Shown here: piece after piece, positions 27,354-36,315 of the stretch
Position numbering within the stretch: position 1 is the stretch's first letter
Layout: the number at the start of each line of letters is the position of its first letter
Source of the DNA: CALDTK01 sp965215215
GTDB taxonomy: Bacteria > Bacteroidota > Bacteroidia > Chitinophagales > Saprospiraceae
NCBI GenBank assembly: GCA_965215215.1
Contig: OZ244043.1
Location: 372,001-436,000 of the forward strand
DNA: 64,000 nt
Reading direction: 5' to 3'
The notes under the pieces: model-generated
Databases searched by the model: none
What the model was told of the DNA's origin: nothing
What the model saw: only the letters and a program-made list of their open reading frames with translations
Position numbers and translations under genes: made by a program

Positions 27354-28467
27354 GAGCGATCAAATTTTCGGCGATGGTGCGTGCGGCGTCGGGGGTGGCG
27401 AGCGCGCGTATGGCGCGCGCCATCTCACTACGTAATGTTTCGTTATCGAGCAACCTCGCCACTTGGATCGGAAGGTCGTTGATCTGCGCCGAATCGTGGA
27501 TCAGTACCGCACCGCCCGCGGCCTCGACCGCGCGGGCGTTCGCGGTTTGGTGGTCGCCGGTTACGTTCGGACTCGGGATCAAGAGCGCGGGCTTACCGAG
27601 TAGTTCCAGCTCCGACACCGAGAGTGCCCCCGCCCGGCAGGCAACCAGGTCCGCCGCACCGTAAGCGAGATCCATCCGTTCGAGGTACGGCACGCAGCTC
27701 ACGTTCGGCAGCCGGGCGGTGCCGCTCTCGCTAAAGCGCTCGAAGTATCCCCTGCCGGTCTGCCAAATCAACTGCAGCTTCGGCCGCTCGCGCCAAAACG
27801 CTTCCATCGAGGCATTCGCCTCGTTCATGGTGCGCGCCCCGAGGCTTCCGCCAAAACTCAGTAAGGTTGGCTTCGCCGGGTCGAGCCCGAAGAAAACGCG
27901 CGCCGCCGCGGCTTCGCCGAGGCTTCCGGGTTGGAGGGTACTCCTCAGCGGATTTCCCGTAAGGAAGCATTTGCCCTGCGGGAAGAAGCCGTGGGAGGCT
28001 TCGTAGGCGGTGAACACGCGTTTGGCCGCACGGGCGAGCAGGCGGTTCGTTACCCCGGGAAAGGCATTCTGCTCTTGTACGAATACGGGTCTGGCCTGCA
28101 TCGCGGCCACCGCGAGGGCCGGTCCGCTCGCGAAGCCCCCGGTCCCGATGGCCACATCGGGGTCGAAGCGTTTCACGATCTTGTAGGCGCGACTCAGCCC
28201 GGCGCCCAGCTTGAAGGGGAAGGCTAGGTTGCGCCGATCTAGCCCGCGCTGGAAGCCGACCACCGGCACGCCCTCGATGCGGTACCCGGCCCTCGGCACC
28301 CGCTCCATCTCCATCTTGCCGAGCGCGCCGATAAACAGGCACTCCGCATCCGGATGCAGCTCCCGCACCGCGTCGGCGATCGCTAGCGCCGGGTAGATAT
28401 GCCCCCCCGTACCCCCACCCGACAGCAGGACGCGCGGTGCACGCGGATTTACATTCGAACTCGCCAT
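27343..28467 (-). CDS. murG: UDP-GlcNAc:lipid I transferase MurG
   Basis: 374 residues, GT28 family. Transfers GlcNAc to lipid I to make lipid II on the inner face of the membrane. Seen: the glycine-rich loop LLSGGGTGGHIYPALAIAD, GFASGPALAVAA, FVQEQNAFPGVTNRLLAR, the donor-site GGSLGARTMNE and LEXPALLIPSPNVTGDHQ-like segment. It overlaps murC by 11 bp and starts 6 bp after the ftsW stop. Confidence 0.97.
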   Translation of the reverse strand: MASSNVNPRAPRVLLSGGGTGGHIYPALAIADAVRELHPDAECLFIGALGKMEMERVPRAGYRIEGVPVVGFQRGLDRRNLAFPFKLGAGLSRAYKIVKRFDPDVAIGTGGFASGPALAVAAMQARPVFVQEQNAFPGVTNRLLARAAKRVFTAYEASHGFFPQGKCFLTGNPLRSTLQPGSLGEAAAARVFFGLDPAKPTLLSFGGSLGARTMNEANASMEAFWRERPKLQLIWQTGRGYFERFSESGTARLPNVSCVPYLERMDLAYGAADLVACRAGALSVSELELLGKPALLIPSPNVTGDHQTANARAVEAAGGAVLIHDSAQINDLPIQVARLLDNETLRSEMARAIRALATPDAARTIAENLIAHVR

Positions 28468-28473
28468 GGTACC

Positions 28474-29631
28474 CTATACGGCACGCGTGCGCACGAGTTT
28501 GCGGGGAGTGGATTTTCCCTCCACAAATCGGCTGACGCTGAGGATGATCCCGAAGGCCAGGCAAGAGAACACGAGGGAAGTCCCCCCCATACTCACGATC
28601 GGCAGCGGGAGCCCCGTAACCGGTACCATGTTCACCGACACCGCGATGTTGGCCAACGCCTGCATAACGAGCAGCAGGGAGAGACCACAGGCCATCAGGG
28701 CGCCGAAAAGCTTGTTGGAGCGAGTGAGCAGGCGGCAGGTGCGCAGGAACAACCAGAGGAACATAGCGATGACGAGCCCCGCGCCGAAGAGCCCGTACTC
28801 CTCGCAGATGATGGCGTAGATGAAGTCGGCGTACGGCGTCGGCAGGAAGTTGCGCTGCGCGCTTTTGCCCATGCCGACCCCGAAGAACTCGCCGTTGGCA
28901 ACGGCGATCTTCGCCTGTTGCACCTGGTAGCCCCCCTCGCCGGCTACGAACTCCTGGATCCTCGAGGTCCACGTACCCACCCGTACGGAGTCCGGCGAAA
29001 ACTGCCCGATCACGATCAGCAGGGCGAACACCAGCACGCCGGCCCCGACGAAGCCAAACAGGTACTTCACGGGTAGACGCCCAATAAAGAGCATCACCAG
29101 ACAGGTAAAAAAGAGCATCAGCGCCGTAGACAAGTCCGAAGGCGCGATGAGCCCGCACACGATGATCACGGGCCAAATCACCGGCGTCATCAGCGAGCGC
29201 GCGTCGCCCATCTTATCCTGCGCCGCGGAGATAGCGCGGGCGAGGTAGACGATGATCGCGATCTTGGCGAAATCGGAAGGCTGAAAGCGGACGCCTACAA
29301 TCGGCAGTTGCAACCAGCGCCGCGCGTCGTTGATCTCTATACCGAAAAAGAGGGTGAGTAAAAGCAGCACGATGCTCGCCACCAGCAGCCACGGCGCCAC
29401 CACCCCGAAGCGCTGGTAGGGCGTTCGGTAAGCGAGGTAGGCGATGCCTACCCCCACGATGAGGATGCCTAGGTGCTTGAGGAACAGGTACTCGGTGTTG
29501 CCCGCGTAGAGCTTGTAGGCGAGTAGTCCCGTAGAGCTGTACACCGCCAGCAGACTGGCGATAATGAGCCCGAAGAAGATAAACCAGATGGTGGTGTCCC
29601 CGCGGAAGTAGCGGAGGGCCGGGATATTCAT
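28474..29631 (-). CDS. ftsW: peptidoglycan polymerase FtsW (SEDS family)
   Basis: 385 residues with about ten transmembrane helices. SEDS glycosyltransferase that polymerises lipid II at the septum, partner of the FtsI transpeptidase. Seen: LQLPIVGVRFQPSDFAK in the first part, the large periplasmic loop with GGYQVQQAKIAVANGEFFGVGMGKS, PTPYADFIYAIICEEYG, and the end segment MVPVTGLPLPIVSMGGTS. ATGA overlap of 4 bp with murD; 6 bp to murG. Confidence 0.96.
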   Translation of the reverse strand: MNIPALRYFRGDTTIWFIFFGLIIASLLAVYSSTGLLAYKLYAGNTEYLFLKHLGILIVGVGIAYLAYRTPYQRFGVVAPWLLVASIVLLLLTLFFGIEINDARRWLQLPIVGVRFQPSDFAKIAIIVYLARAISAAQDKMGDARSLMTPVIWPVIIVCGLIAPSDLSTALMLFFTCLVMLFIGRLPVKYLFGFVGAGVLVFALLIVIGQFSPDSVRVGTWTSRIQEFVAGEGGYQVQQAKIAVANGEFFGVGMGKSAQRNFLPTPYADFIYAIICEEYGLFGAGLVIAMFLWLFLRTCRLLTRSNKLFGALMACGLSLLLVMQALANIAVSVNMVPVTGLPLPIVSMGGTSLVFSCLAFGIILSVSRFVEGKSTPRKLVRTRAV

Positions 29632-30956
29632 GCTTTCGATCGTGTTTCACTGAACCCGGGCAGCGCGCGCACCGCATCTCGGAACCGGTCGCCACGGTCG
29701 ATGTAGTCTCGGAACAAATCGAAGCTCGCGCAGGCCGGCGATAGCAATAATACGTCGCCCGGTCGGGCTTCCATGATGGAACTTTGTAATGCGTCTTCCA
29801 GGGCGTGCGTATCGTGGAGGCGCTCACCGAACTCCGCGAAGGCGCTCAAGATCTTCGCGTTGTCTACGCCCAGCGCCACGATCGCGCGTACCCGCCCGCC
29901 CCGTACGAGCGGATCTAGGTCCGCGTACACATTCCCCTTGTCCTGACCGCCCACGATCCACACGATGGACTCCGCGAAGCTCTGCAGCGCCTTGGCCACC
30001 GCGTCTAGGTTGGTGGCCTTGGAGTCGTTTACGAAACGAACTCCGTTCGCGTAGCCGACCGTTTCCAGCCGGTGGGGCGCGTTCACGAAGCTGCGTAGGG
30101 CTTTCGCCAAAACGGTTCGCCCGCAGCCCACGAGCTCGGCGGCCGTCAGGGCGAACGAAGCGTTGGCCGCGTTGTGGGGTCCCTGCAAAACCGTGTCCGC
30201 TAGCGCGTATTCCCCCCGCGGGGTCCGCGCCGTACCCCCCGTGAAGGTCGCGGGCATCTCCACCTGCTCGGCGCCGGGCGGCAACTGGGGCGTGTGCGCT
30301 AGACTCATCTCGTCGTTGGCCTGTAACCAGGTTGCTCCGGGCCGCAGGGTACGCTTGAGCCGAAACTTCGCCCCGGCGTAGCCCGTGATCGAATCCTCGT
30401 AGCGGTCGAGGTGATCCGGGGAGATGTTGAGCACCATGCCGATATCCACGTGGAAGCGGTCGATGTCCTCGAGTTGGAAGCTGCTTAGCTCGAGGACGTA
30501 CCAGTCCGCCCCACCCTCCAGCAGCAAGCGAGCGTAGCTCGTACCCACGTTCCCGCCTACGGCTACCGATACGCCGGCTTCGCGGAGTAGGTGGCCCGTG
30601 AGTAACGTCGTGGTGGTCTTGCCGTTGCTCCCGGTGATGCCAATGATCTTGCCCCGGGCGTAGGGCGCGCACCACTCCATCTCGCCCTGCACGGGGAGGC
30701 CTCGTGCTTTGGCGGAGGCCACCGCGGCGGCCGTCCAGGGGATCCCCGGGCTTTTCACCACGACGTCGATTCCCTCCAGCACGTTTTCGGCGTGCCCCCC
30801 CTCCTCGAAGGGGATGCCGGCGCGTTCGAGTTCCCGTTTGCCGTTTTGCGGAAGCGACCCGGCGTCGCTCACGAAGGGGAGGTGACCGCGCGCCTGGGCG
30901 AGCAGGGCTACGCCGCGGCCGCTTTCGCCGCCGCCGAGGATGAGGATATGGGCCAA
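29628..30956 (-). CDS. murD: UDP-MurNAc-L-alanine--D-glutamate ligase MurD
   Basis: 442 residues. Adds D-Glu to UDP-MurNAc-L-Ala with ATP. Seen: N-terminal ILILGGGESGRGVALLA, VVVKSPGIPW, ATP loop IIGITGSNGKTTTTLL, LELSSFQLED, NISPDHLDRY, FVNDSKATNLDAVAKAL and LLSPACASFDLFRDY. All core residues are present. 3 bp after mraY and overlapping ftsW by 4 bp. Confidence 0.97.
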   Translation of the reverse strand: MAHILILGGGESGRGVALLAQARGHLPFVSDAGSLPQNGKRELERAGIPFEEGGHAENVLEGIDVVVKSPGIPWTAAAVASAKARGLPVQGEMEWCAPYARGKIIGITGSNGKTTTTLLTGHLLREAGVSVAVGGNVGTSYARLLLEGGADWYVLELSSFQLEDIDRFHVDIGMVLNISPDHLDRYEDSITGYAGAKFRLKRTLRPGATWLQANDEMSLAHTPQLPPGAEQVEMPATFTGGTARTPRGEYALADTVLQGPHNAANASFALTAAELVGCGRTVLAKALRSFVNAPHRLETVGYANGVRFVNDSKATNLDAVAKALQSFAESIVWIVGGQDKGNVYADLDPLVRGGRVRAIVALGVDNAKILSAFAEFGERLHDTHALEDALQSSIMEARPGDVLLLSPACASFDLFRDYIDRGDRFRDAVRALPGFSETRSKA

Positions 30957-30959
30957 AGC

Positions 30960-32219
30960 CTACTGCAGTTTGAGGGTGATGATGGAGAGTACGGCCAGGA
31001 AAATGGCGACCAGCCAGAAGCGAATCACGATTTTAGACTCGTGCATGCCGAGTCGCTGGAAATGGTGGTGAAGCGGCGCCATGCGGAAGATGCGGCGACC
31101 CTCCCCGTACTTTTTACGGGAGTACTTGAAGTAACTCACCTGAATGATGACCGAGAGGTTTTCGATGAGGAAAATCCCGCACATCAACGGGATGAGTAGC
31201 TCTTTGCGCAGCGCGATGGCGAGCGCGGCGATGATCCCGCCTAGGGTGAGCGATCCTGTATCCCCCATGAAAACCTGCGCGGGATAGCCGTTGTACCACA
31301 AGAACCCGATGCACGCACCCACCAGGCAGGCGCTAAACACGACCAGCTCCCCCGTGCCCGGTAGGTACATGATGTTGAGGTAGTCCGAGGCGAGCGCATT
31401 ACCCGACACGTAGGCGAAGATCAGGAGCGTTACACCGATAATCGCGCTCGTGCCGGCGGCCAGCCCGTCGATGCCGTCCGTGAGGTTGGCGGCGTTGCTC
31501 ACCGCGGTAACCACGATAACCACCATCGGAATGAAGATCACCCAGACCCAGGCGTCCGCGTTCTCGCCCAGGAACCACAGTAGGGAGGCGTAGTCGAAAT
31601 TGTTGTTCTTCAAGAAGGGGACGGTCGTGACGGCCTGCTCCACGTACGCGAACCGCTCCACCACCGCGGGGTCGTCCGGTGAGGGCAGGCTCAAGGTCTG
31701 CACGATATCGAGTCCCTCGGCCCGCGCCTCGGCGAGTGGATAGCGGACGGTTACGTCCCTGGAGAGAAGCAGGGTAATACCCACGAGCAGTCCGAGTCCC
31801 ACCTGCCCGACGACCTTGCTCCGCGCCGAGAGCCCCTCCTTGTTCTTCTTGAAGACTTTGATGTAATCGTCGGCGAAGCCGATGATGCCCATCCAGGCCG
31901 TGGCCACGATCATGAGCAGCACGTACACGTTGTCGAGCCGCGCGAAGAGCAGCGCCGGGATGAGGATCGCCAAAATGATGATCACCCCGCCCATGGTCGG
32001 CGTACCCTGCTTTTGGGCCTGACCGTCGAGCCCGAGGTCCCGCACCGTCTCCCCGATCTGCAAACGCCGCAGCGTGCGTATCACGCGGCCGCCCACGCCC
32101 ACCGAAACGACGAGGCTAAAGAGGATAGCCATCGCCGCGCGGAAGGTCAGAAAGCGGAAGAGCCCTGCGCCGGGGAGGTCGTAGGCGCTATCGAGGTAAC
32201 CGAAGAGTTCGTAGAGCAT
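30960..32219 (-). CDS. mraY: phospho-MurNAc-pentapeptide transferase MraY
   Basis: 419 residues, about ten membrane helices; makes lipid I from UDP-MurNAc-pentapeptide and undecaprenyl phosphate. Seen: GTPTMGG, the Asp pair in FADDYIKV, NAANLTDGIDGLAAG, FMGDTGSLTLGG and the histidine motif APLHHHFQ. It is longer than the E. coli enzyme by about 60 residues because of an insert near 150-210 (after TLLLSRDV), as is usual in Bacteroidota. A strong intrinsic terminator sits about 35-70 bp before its ATG, so it is not simply continuous with murE. Confidence 0.97.
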   Translation of the reverse strand: MLYELFGYLDSAYDLPGAGLFRFLTFRAAMAILFSLVVSVGVGGRVIRTLRRLQIGETVRDLGLDGQAQKQGTPTMGGVIIILAILIPALLFARLDNVYVLLMIVATAWMGIIGFADDYIKVFKKNKEGLSARSKVVGQVGLGLLVGITLLLSRDVTVRYPLAEARAEGLDIVQTLSLPSPDDPAVVERFAYVEQAVTTVPFLKNNNFDYASLLWFLGENADAWVWVIFIPMVVIVVTAVSNAANLTDGIDGLAAGTSAIIGVTLLIFAYVSGNALASDYLNIMYLPGTGELVVFSACLVGACIGFLWYNGYPAQVFMGDTGSLTLGGIIAALAIALRKELLIPLMCGIFLIENLSVIIQVSYFKYSRKKYGEGRRIFRMAPLHHHFQRLGMHESKIVIRFWLVAIFLAVLSIITLKLQ

Positions 32220-32251
32220 GTGTGCGGCGTGTGGTGCGAGTTACGGCGCCC

Positions 32252-32287
32252 AAAAAAAAGGCCCCGGCACGTAGTGTACCGGGGCCT
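32252..32287 (-). terminator. intrinsic terminator between murE and mraY
   Basis: On the minus strand AGGCCCCGG pairs with CCGGGGCCT (9 bp, 11-nt loop), followed directly by a run of eight T (32252-32259, stem's last pair included). It follows the murE stop by about 70 bp and lies 32 bp before the mraY start. Strong by all usual criteria and unexpected inside a tightly packed division cluster. Confidence 0.85.
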
Positions 32288-32356
32288 GAGTCAAGTGGTT
32301 TCATAGTGCCGGTCCCGTCCGTGCGAGTGAGGCGGCAAATAGTGTTTCACAGTCCG

Positions 32357-33823
32357 TCATTCTGGACGGAGGTATTCGCGCAGTACTGCGCGGTCGTCGA
32401 AGTCCTCGCGGACCCCCTTAATCTCTTGGTAGGTTTCGTGGCCTTTGCCGGCCACCAGGATCACGTCCCTGTCTTTGGTCAGGCGCACGGCCGCCTTGAT
32501 CGCCTGCCGGCGATCGGGGATCTCGAGCACGCGGTTCTTGAGTTCTACGGGGACGCCCGCCTGGATGGCCGCCCGAATCAGGGTGGGGTCCTCGGTACGC
32601 GGGTTATCGTCGGTTACGATCACCTGATCGCTCAGCTCGGCGGCGATGCCACCCATGGTGGGTCGCTTGGTCCGATCGCGGTCGCCACCGCAACCGAACA
32701 CCGTAACCAGCGAGCGCGCCTCCACGCGCACCCGCTGGAGGGTTTGCAGTACGTTGAGCAGCGCGTCGGGCGTGTGTGCGTAGTCGACGATACCGACGCG
32801 CGTCTGGTTCGGCACGTCTACCACCTCGAGTCTACCGGCAGCGCCGCGGAGTGCGCTCAGCAGGCGAAGCACCTCCTCGCTGTCCTGGCCGAGCTCCACG
32901 GCCGTACCGTAGGCCGCGAGGAAGTTATACGCGTTGAAGTGACCCGCCAGGCGCGTGTGGACTTCCCGTCCGTTGACGTCGAGCGTGAGCCCCCGCAAAT
33001 CTTCGTCGAGCACCCGCCCCTTGTAGTCGGCCAGGTGCCGAAGCGCGTAGCGGCGTTGGCGTGCCCGGGTATTCTGAAACATCACCCCGCCGCGCTTGTC
33101 GTCGGCGTTCACGAGCGCGAACGCACCGGGGGTGAGCCCGTCGAACAGCAGCTTTTTCGCGCTGATGTACGACTTCATGTCGCCGTGGTAGTCGAGGTGA
33201 TCGTGGGAGATATTCGTAAATACTGCTCCCGCGAAACGGGTTCCGGTTACCCGCCCCTGTACGAGTGCGTGGGAGCTGACCTCCATGAAGACGTAGCCGC
33301 AACCGGCATCCGCCATCCCGCGCAGGGCTACCTGCACGGCCACCGCGTCGGGTGTCGTGTGTGTCGCCGGGCGCGCCTCGGTACCGATCCGCAGCTCGAC
33401 CGTACCGATGAGGCCACACTTGTAGCCGAGCGCGGTGAAAAGGTCGTGACACAGGGTGGCCACGGTTGTCTTGCCGTTCGTCCCGGTGATGCCGACGAGC
33501 TCGAGCTCGTCGGCGGGCCGCTCGTAGAAAGCGGCCGCCAGCGGTCCGATCGCCGCCGCGGTGTCTTCCGCTTCTACCCAGGCGACCCCGGTTCTCGGCG
33601 CGGTCTGCCCGGCTTTCGCCAAAACGGCGGTTGCGCCCTTCGCGATGGCCGCGTCGATGTAATCGTGGCCGTCGACCGTGAGCCCGGGAATAGCGACGTA
33701 CAGCGCCCCCGTCGCCGCCCGCCGAGAATCGGCGGTGACGAGTGTCACCTCGGATCGCGGGTCCCCGGCGAGTTGCCGGAGACCCACTTCAGCCAAGAGA
33801 TCTTCTAAGAGGATCTGCGTCAT
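32357..33823 (-). CDS. murE: UDP-MurNAc-tripeptide ligase MurE (meso-DAP adding)
   Basis: 488 residues. Adds the third amino acid to the peptide stem. ATP loop VGITGTNGKTTVATL; carbamylated-Lys region and EVSSHAL present; the substrate motif is DNPRTEDP. DNPR is the known signature for meso-diaminopimelate, so this enzyme should add mDAP. 33 bp after ftsI. Its stop is followed by a strong terminator before mraY. Confidence 0.97.
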   Translation of the reverse strand: MTQILLEDLLAEVGLRQLAGDPRSEVTLVTADSRRAATGALYVAIPGLTVDGHDYIDAAIAKGATAVLAKAGQTAPRTGVAWVEAEDTAAAIGPLAAAFYERPADELELVGITGTNGKTTVATLCHDLFTALGYKCGLIGTVELRIGTEARPATHTTPDAVAVQVALRGMADAGCGYVFMEVSSHALVQGRVTGTRFAGAVFTNISHDHLDYHGDMKSYISAKKLLFDGLTPGAFALVNADDKRGGVMFQNTRARQRRYALRHLADYKGRVLDEDLRGLTLDVNGREVHTRLAGHFNAYNFLAAYGTAVELGQDSEEVLRLLSALRGAAGRLEVVDVPNQTRVGIVDYAHTPDALLNVLQTLQRVRVEARSLVTVFGCGGDRDRTKRPTMGGIAAELSDQVIVTDDNPRTEDPTLIRAAIQAGVPVELKNRVLEIPDRRQAIKAAVRLTKDRDVILVAGKGHETYQEIKGVREDFDDRAVLREYLRPE

Positions 33824-33856
33824 AGTGTTGCTTAGTGCCTGGATTCTGGGTGTTTA

Positions 33857-35980
33857 CTATCCTAAAGTGAGTTTTACGTACTGCCCGTTGGCCTTGGTGC
33901 CGGGGGCAATTGACTGCCGGGTGATCAGTCCGCGACCGCGGATATCGACGCGGCAACCGAGATTCTCGAGGAGGTACATCGCGTCCCGCGCGCCCATCCC
34001 CCGTACGTCGGGCAGGTAGCCCGGCGAAATCTCGAGTGAGGCCACGGTAAGCGTATCGCCGGGGTTGGTGAGCTCCGCCATCCCCCGTCGCGCCCGATCG
34101 AAGGCGGGTACGCGCAGGGAGGCGAGTACCGCGTGGATGTCCTCGTAAGAGCCCTTGCCGTGCTTCGGCAAAACGTCTTCGTTCCAGCGCGGCTGCGAGC
34201 GCGCGTACACCGGTTTGCGCAGGTTCGGATCGGCGGCGTACAGCTTATCGGCCATGTTCCGCCAGATCGGCAGCGCGACGTCGGATCCGTAGATGCCCCC
34301 CTTCTGCGGTTTGGAGATAAGCACCATCATGGTGTAGCGCGGCGATTCGGCGGGGAAATACCCGATGAAAGAAGCCTGGTGACCGCTCTCTCCACGCTCC
34401 TTCGCCTCGGGCGAATAGTTGTACTGTACCGTCCCCGTTTTCCCCGCGAACGTGTACAGTTCACTGCGGAACTTTTTAGCGGTCCCGCGCTCTACCACCC
34501 CTTCGAGCAGCGCCTGCGCCTGTTCGATCGCGTGCTTGGAGGCGATCGCGTTGTCGAAGGCCATGGGGGGGAACTCCTGCAGGATGCGTCCCTCGCGCTG
34601 GACGTTCTTAACGAGTCGGGGCTTCATGTAGCGACCGTCGTTGGCGACGGCATTGTAGAAGGAGGTGAGTTGCAGGGGCGTGAGCTCCAGCTCGTAGCCC
34701 ATGCTCATCCAGGGTAGGGTGATACCGCTCCACTTGTTGAGCGTATCCTGAGTTGGGTCCTTAATGCGTGGGAATTTCTCGCCGAGCACCTCGATGCCCG
34801 TCATTCGGTCGAGTCGAAACTGGCGTAGCTTGTTGACGAAGGCGAGTCGCCCGGCCTGATTGTTCGCGTAGGCGCGTTCCACCAAGCCCGCGATCCCGAC
34901 GTTCGAGCTAATCTCGAAAGCGCGGCGGGCCGTCGACGAGTCTATACCGTGCGCGCTCGCGTCGATGAGCGTGCGCTCGTAAAACCGGCGGCTCCCTTTA
35001 AACAGCCGAATGGTGTCCTCCAGGTCCACCTTCCCGTCGTCGAGCATGGCGAGCATCGAGGCGAGCTTGAAGGTCGATCCCGGCTCGACGGGCGTGCCGA
35101 CGGCGTGGTTAAATACTTCCGATATCCTACCCGATTTCGACCGGGTCAAGTTGGACATGGCCCGGATGGCCCCGGTCCGAGTCTCCATAACAAGGGCCAC
35201 CCCGTACTCGGCCTCGTGCCTCTCGAGTGCGTCGGTTAGCTCCTGCTGGGCGATGTCCTGGATGGTGACGTCGAGCGTCGTTTGCACGTCGTCGCCGCTC
35301 CGCGGGTTAGCGTGGTCGAGGTCCTCGATGGGTAGCAGGTGATTGCCGGGCAGGCGCATCATCGGTCTACTTCCCTCCTCACCGGATAGCCGGTCGTTAA
35401 ACCGGCCCTCCAGCCCCACGGCGGTGCCATCGCCGCGGGAGTAACCGATGGTCCGCTGCGCGAGCATCCCGAAGGGGCGGCGGCGTTGCTCGCTCCGAAG
35501 AGCGATGAAGCCGCCGCGGTGTTGACCCCTCCTAAAGATGGGCCACGAGCGCATGCGCTCGTAGAGTGGGTATCCCGCCTGCTTGTGTATCAGTAAGTAG
35601 CGGTCCCCCCTCGCCCGTGCGTCGCTCAACCGGAGTTTGGTCGAGTCTACGCTCAGTGCTGGATTTACGTAAGTGTGGATGTTGTGGGCGAGACTGTCGA
35701 TCTCTTCGTCGAACACCTCGTTGGTCAGGCCCGCCGCGCGGGTGTCCATGCGGATCTCGAAGAAGGGAAGCGAAGTCGCGAGTAAGCTGCCGTCGGCAGC
35801 GAGCAGATTGCCACGCGGCGCTTCGACGGGCACGTAGCTGATGTGTAGACTATCCCCCTTGGCGCGCCAGCGATCGCCCTCCTGCACCGCGATGCGAAAG
35901 GTCTGACCGAACACGAGCAACCCGAGCAGCGTCAGCACGCCCGCCACGATGTAAGCCCTGGTGAGGAGTTCGTTCTTCAT
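33857..35980 (-). CDS. ftsI: septal transpeptidase FtsI (PBP3) with C-terminal PASTA domain
   Basis: 707 residues. One N-terminal membrane helix (about 8-28), PBP dimerisation domain (about 45-240), transpeptidase domain with the three active-site motifs STFK (near 302), SSN (near 358) and KTG (near 514), then a PASTA domain (about 640-707, ISPGYLPDVRGMGARDAMYLL...). It crosslinks septal peptidoglycan with FtsW. The PASTA tail is usual for Bacteroidota FtsI. 5 bp after ftsL, 33 bp before murE. Confidence 0.96.
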   Translation of the reverse strand: MKNELLTRAYIVAGVLTLLGLLVFGQTFRIAVQEGDRWRAKGDSLHISYVPVEAPRGNLLAADGSLLATSLPFFEIRMDTRAAGLTNEVFDEEIDSLAHNIHTYVNPALSVDSTKLRLSDARARGDRYLLIHKQAGYPLYERMRSWPIFRRGQHRGGFIALRSEQRRRPFGMLAQRTIGYSRGDGTAVGLEGRFNDRLSGEEGSRPMMRLPGNHLLPIEDLDHANPRSGDDVQTTLDVTIQDIAQQELTDALERHEAEYGVALVMETRTGAIRAMSNLTRSKSGRISEVFNHAVGTPVEPGSTFKLASMLAMLDDGKVDLEDTIRLFKGSRRFYERTLIDASAHGIDSSTARRAFEISSNVGIAGLVERAYANNQAGRLAFVNKLRQFRLDRMTGIEVLGEKFPRIKDPTQDTLNKWSGITLPWMSMGYELELTPLQLTSFYNAVANDGRYMKPRLVKNVQREGRILQEFPPMAFDNAIASKHAIEQAQALLEGVVERGTAKKFRSELYTFAGKTGTVQYNYSPEAKERGESGHQASFIGYFPAESPRYTMMVLISKPQKGGIYGSDVALPIWRNMADKLYAADPNLRKPVYARSQPRWNEDVLPKHGKGSYEDIHAVLASLRVPAFDRARRGMAELTNPGDTLTVASLEISPGYLPDVRGMGARDAMYLLENLGCRVDIRGRGLITRQSIAPGTKANGQYVKLTLG

Positions 35981-35985
35981 AGGGA

Positions 35986-36315
35986 TTAATCGCGTGCGTC
36001 CACCAAGCGACGGGGACTGGTACCGGCCAGGCCGAGCTTGTAGTCGGCCATCCTGCGTAAGACTTCGGACTGCTTGTTCTCGTACATGATCTCCGACTGA
36101 AGCGCCGTGGCGTGCCAGCGCTGCTCACGCAACTCCACCCGCGTCTCCTCGATGGCCCGCAGTTTCTCCTGCGCGCGGTGCACGTTGTAGACCATCACCA
36201 GCGCCAGTGCCGACAGGAAGAAGAAGTACGGTAGGTGCTTGAACATGCGGTCGCCTACCCCACCCGCTGGCAGAAGTCGCGTTACCCATCCTGTCTTTTT
36301 CTTCCTTTTAATCAT
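35986..36315 (-). CDS. ftsL: FtsL-like cell division protein
   Basis: 109 residues: basic N-terminus (IKRKKK), one transmembrane helix (LPYFFFLSALALVMVYNVHRA, about 27-47), then a coiled coil with a heptad-like pattern (about 48-85). FtsL forms a complex with FtsQ and FtsB-type proteins and activates FtsWI. Sequence identity in this family is low; the call rests on size, topology and its place between rsmH (8-bp overlap) and ftsI (5 bp). Confidence 0.88.
   Translation of the reverse strand: MIKRKKKTGWVTRLLPAGGVGDRMFKHLPYFFFLSALALVMVYNVHRAQEKLRAIEETRVELREQRWHATALQSEIMYENKQSEVLRRMADYKLGLAGTSPRRLVDARD

Noticed and set aside
27731..29176. Long open frame (about 480 codons) on the minus strand across murG and ftsW
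   Set aside because: It lies out of frame over two well-supported genes; its translation is Arg/Gly/Ala-rich with no family pattern, as expected for shadows in GC-rich DNA.
32222..33808. Open frame of about 528 codons antisense to murE
   Set aside because: Fully opposite a certain murE gene, no domain or signal.
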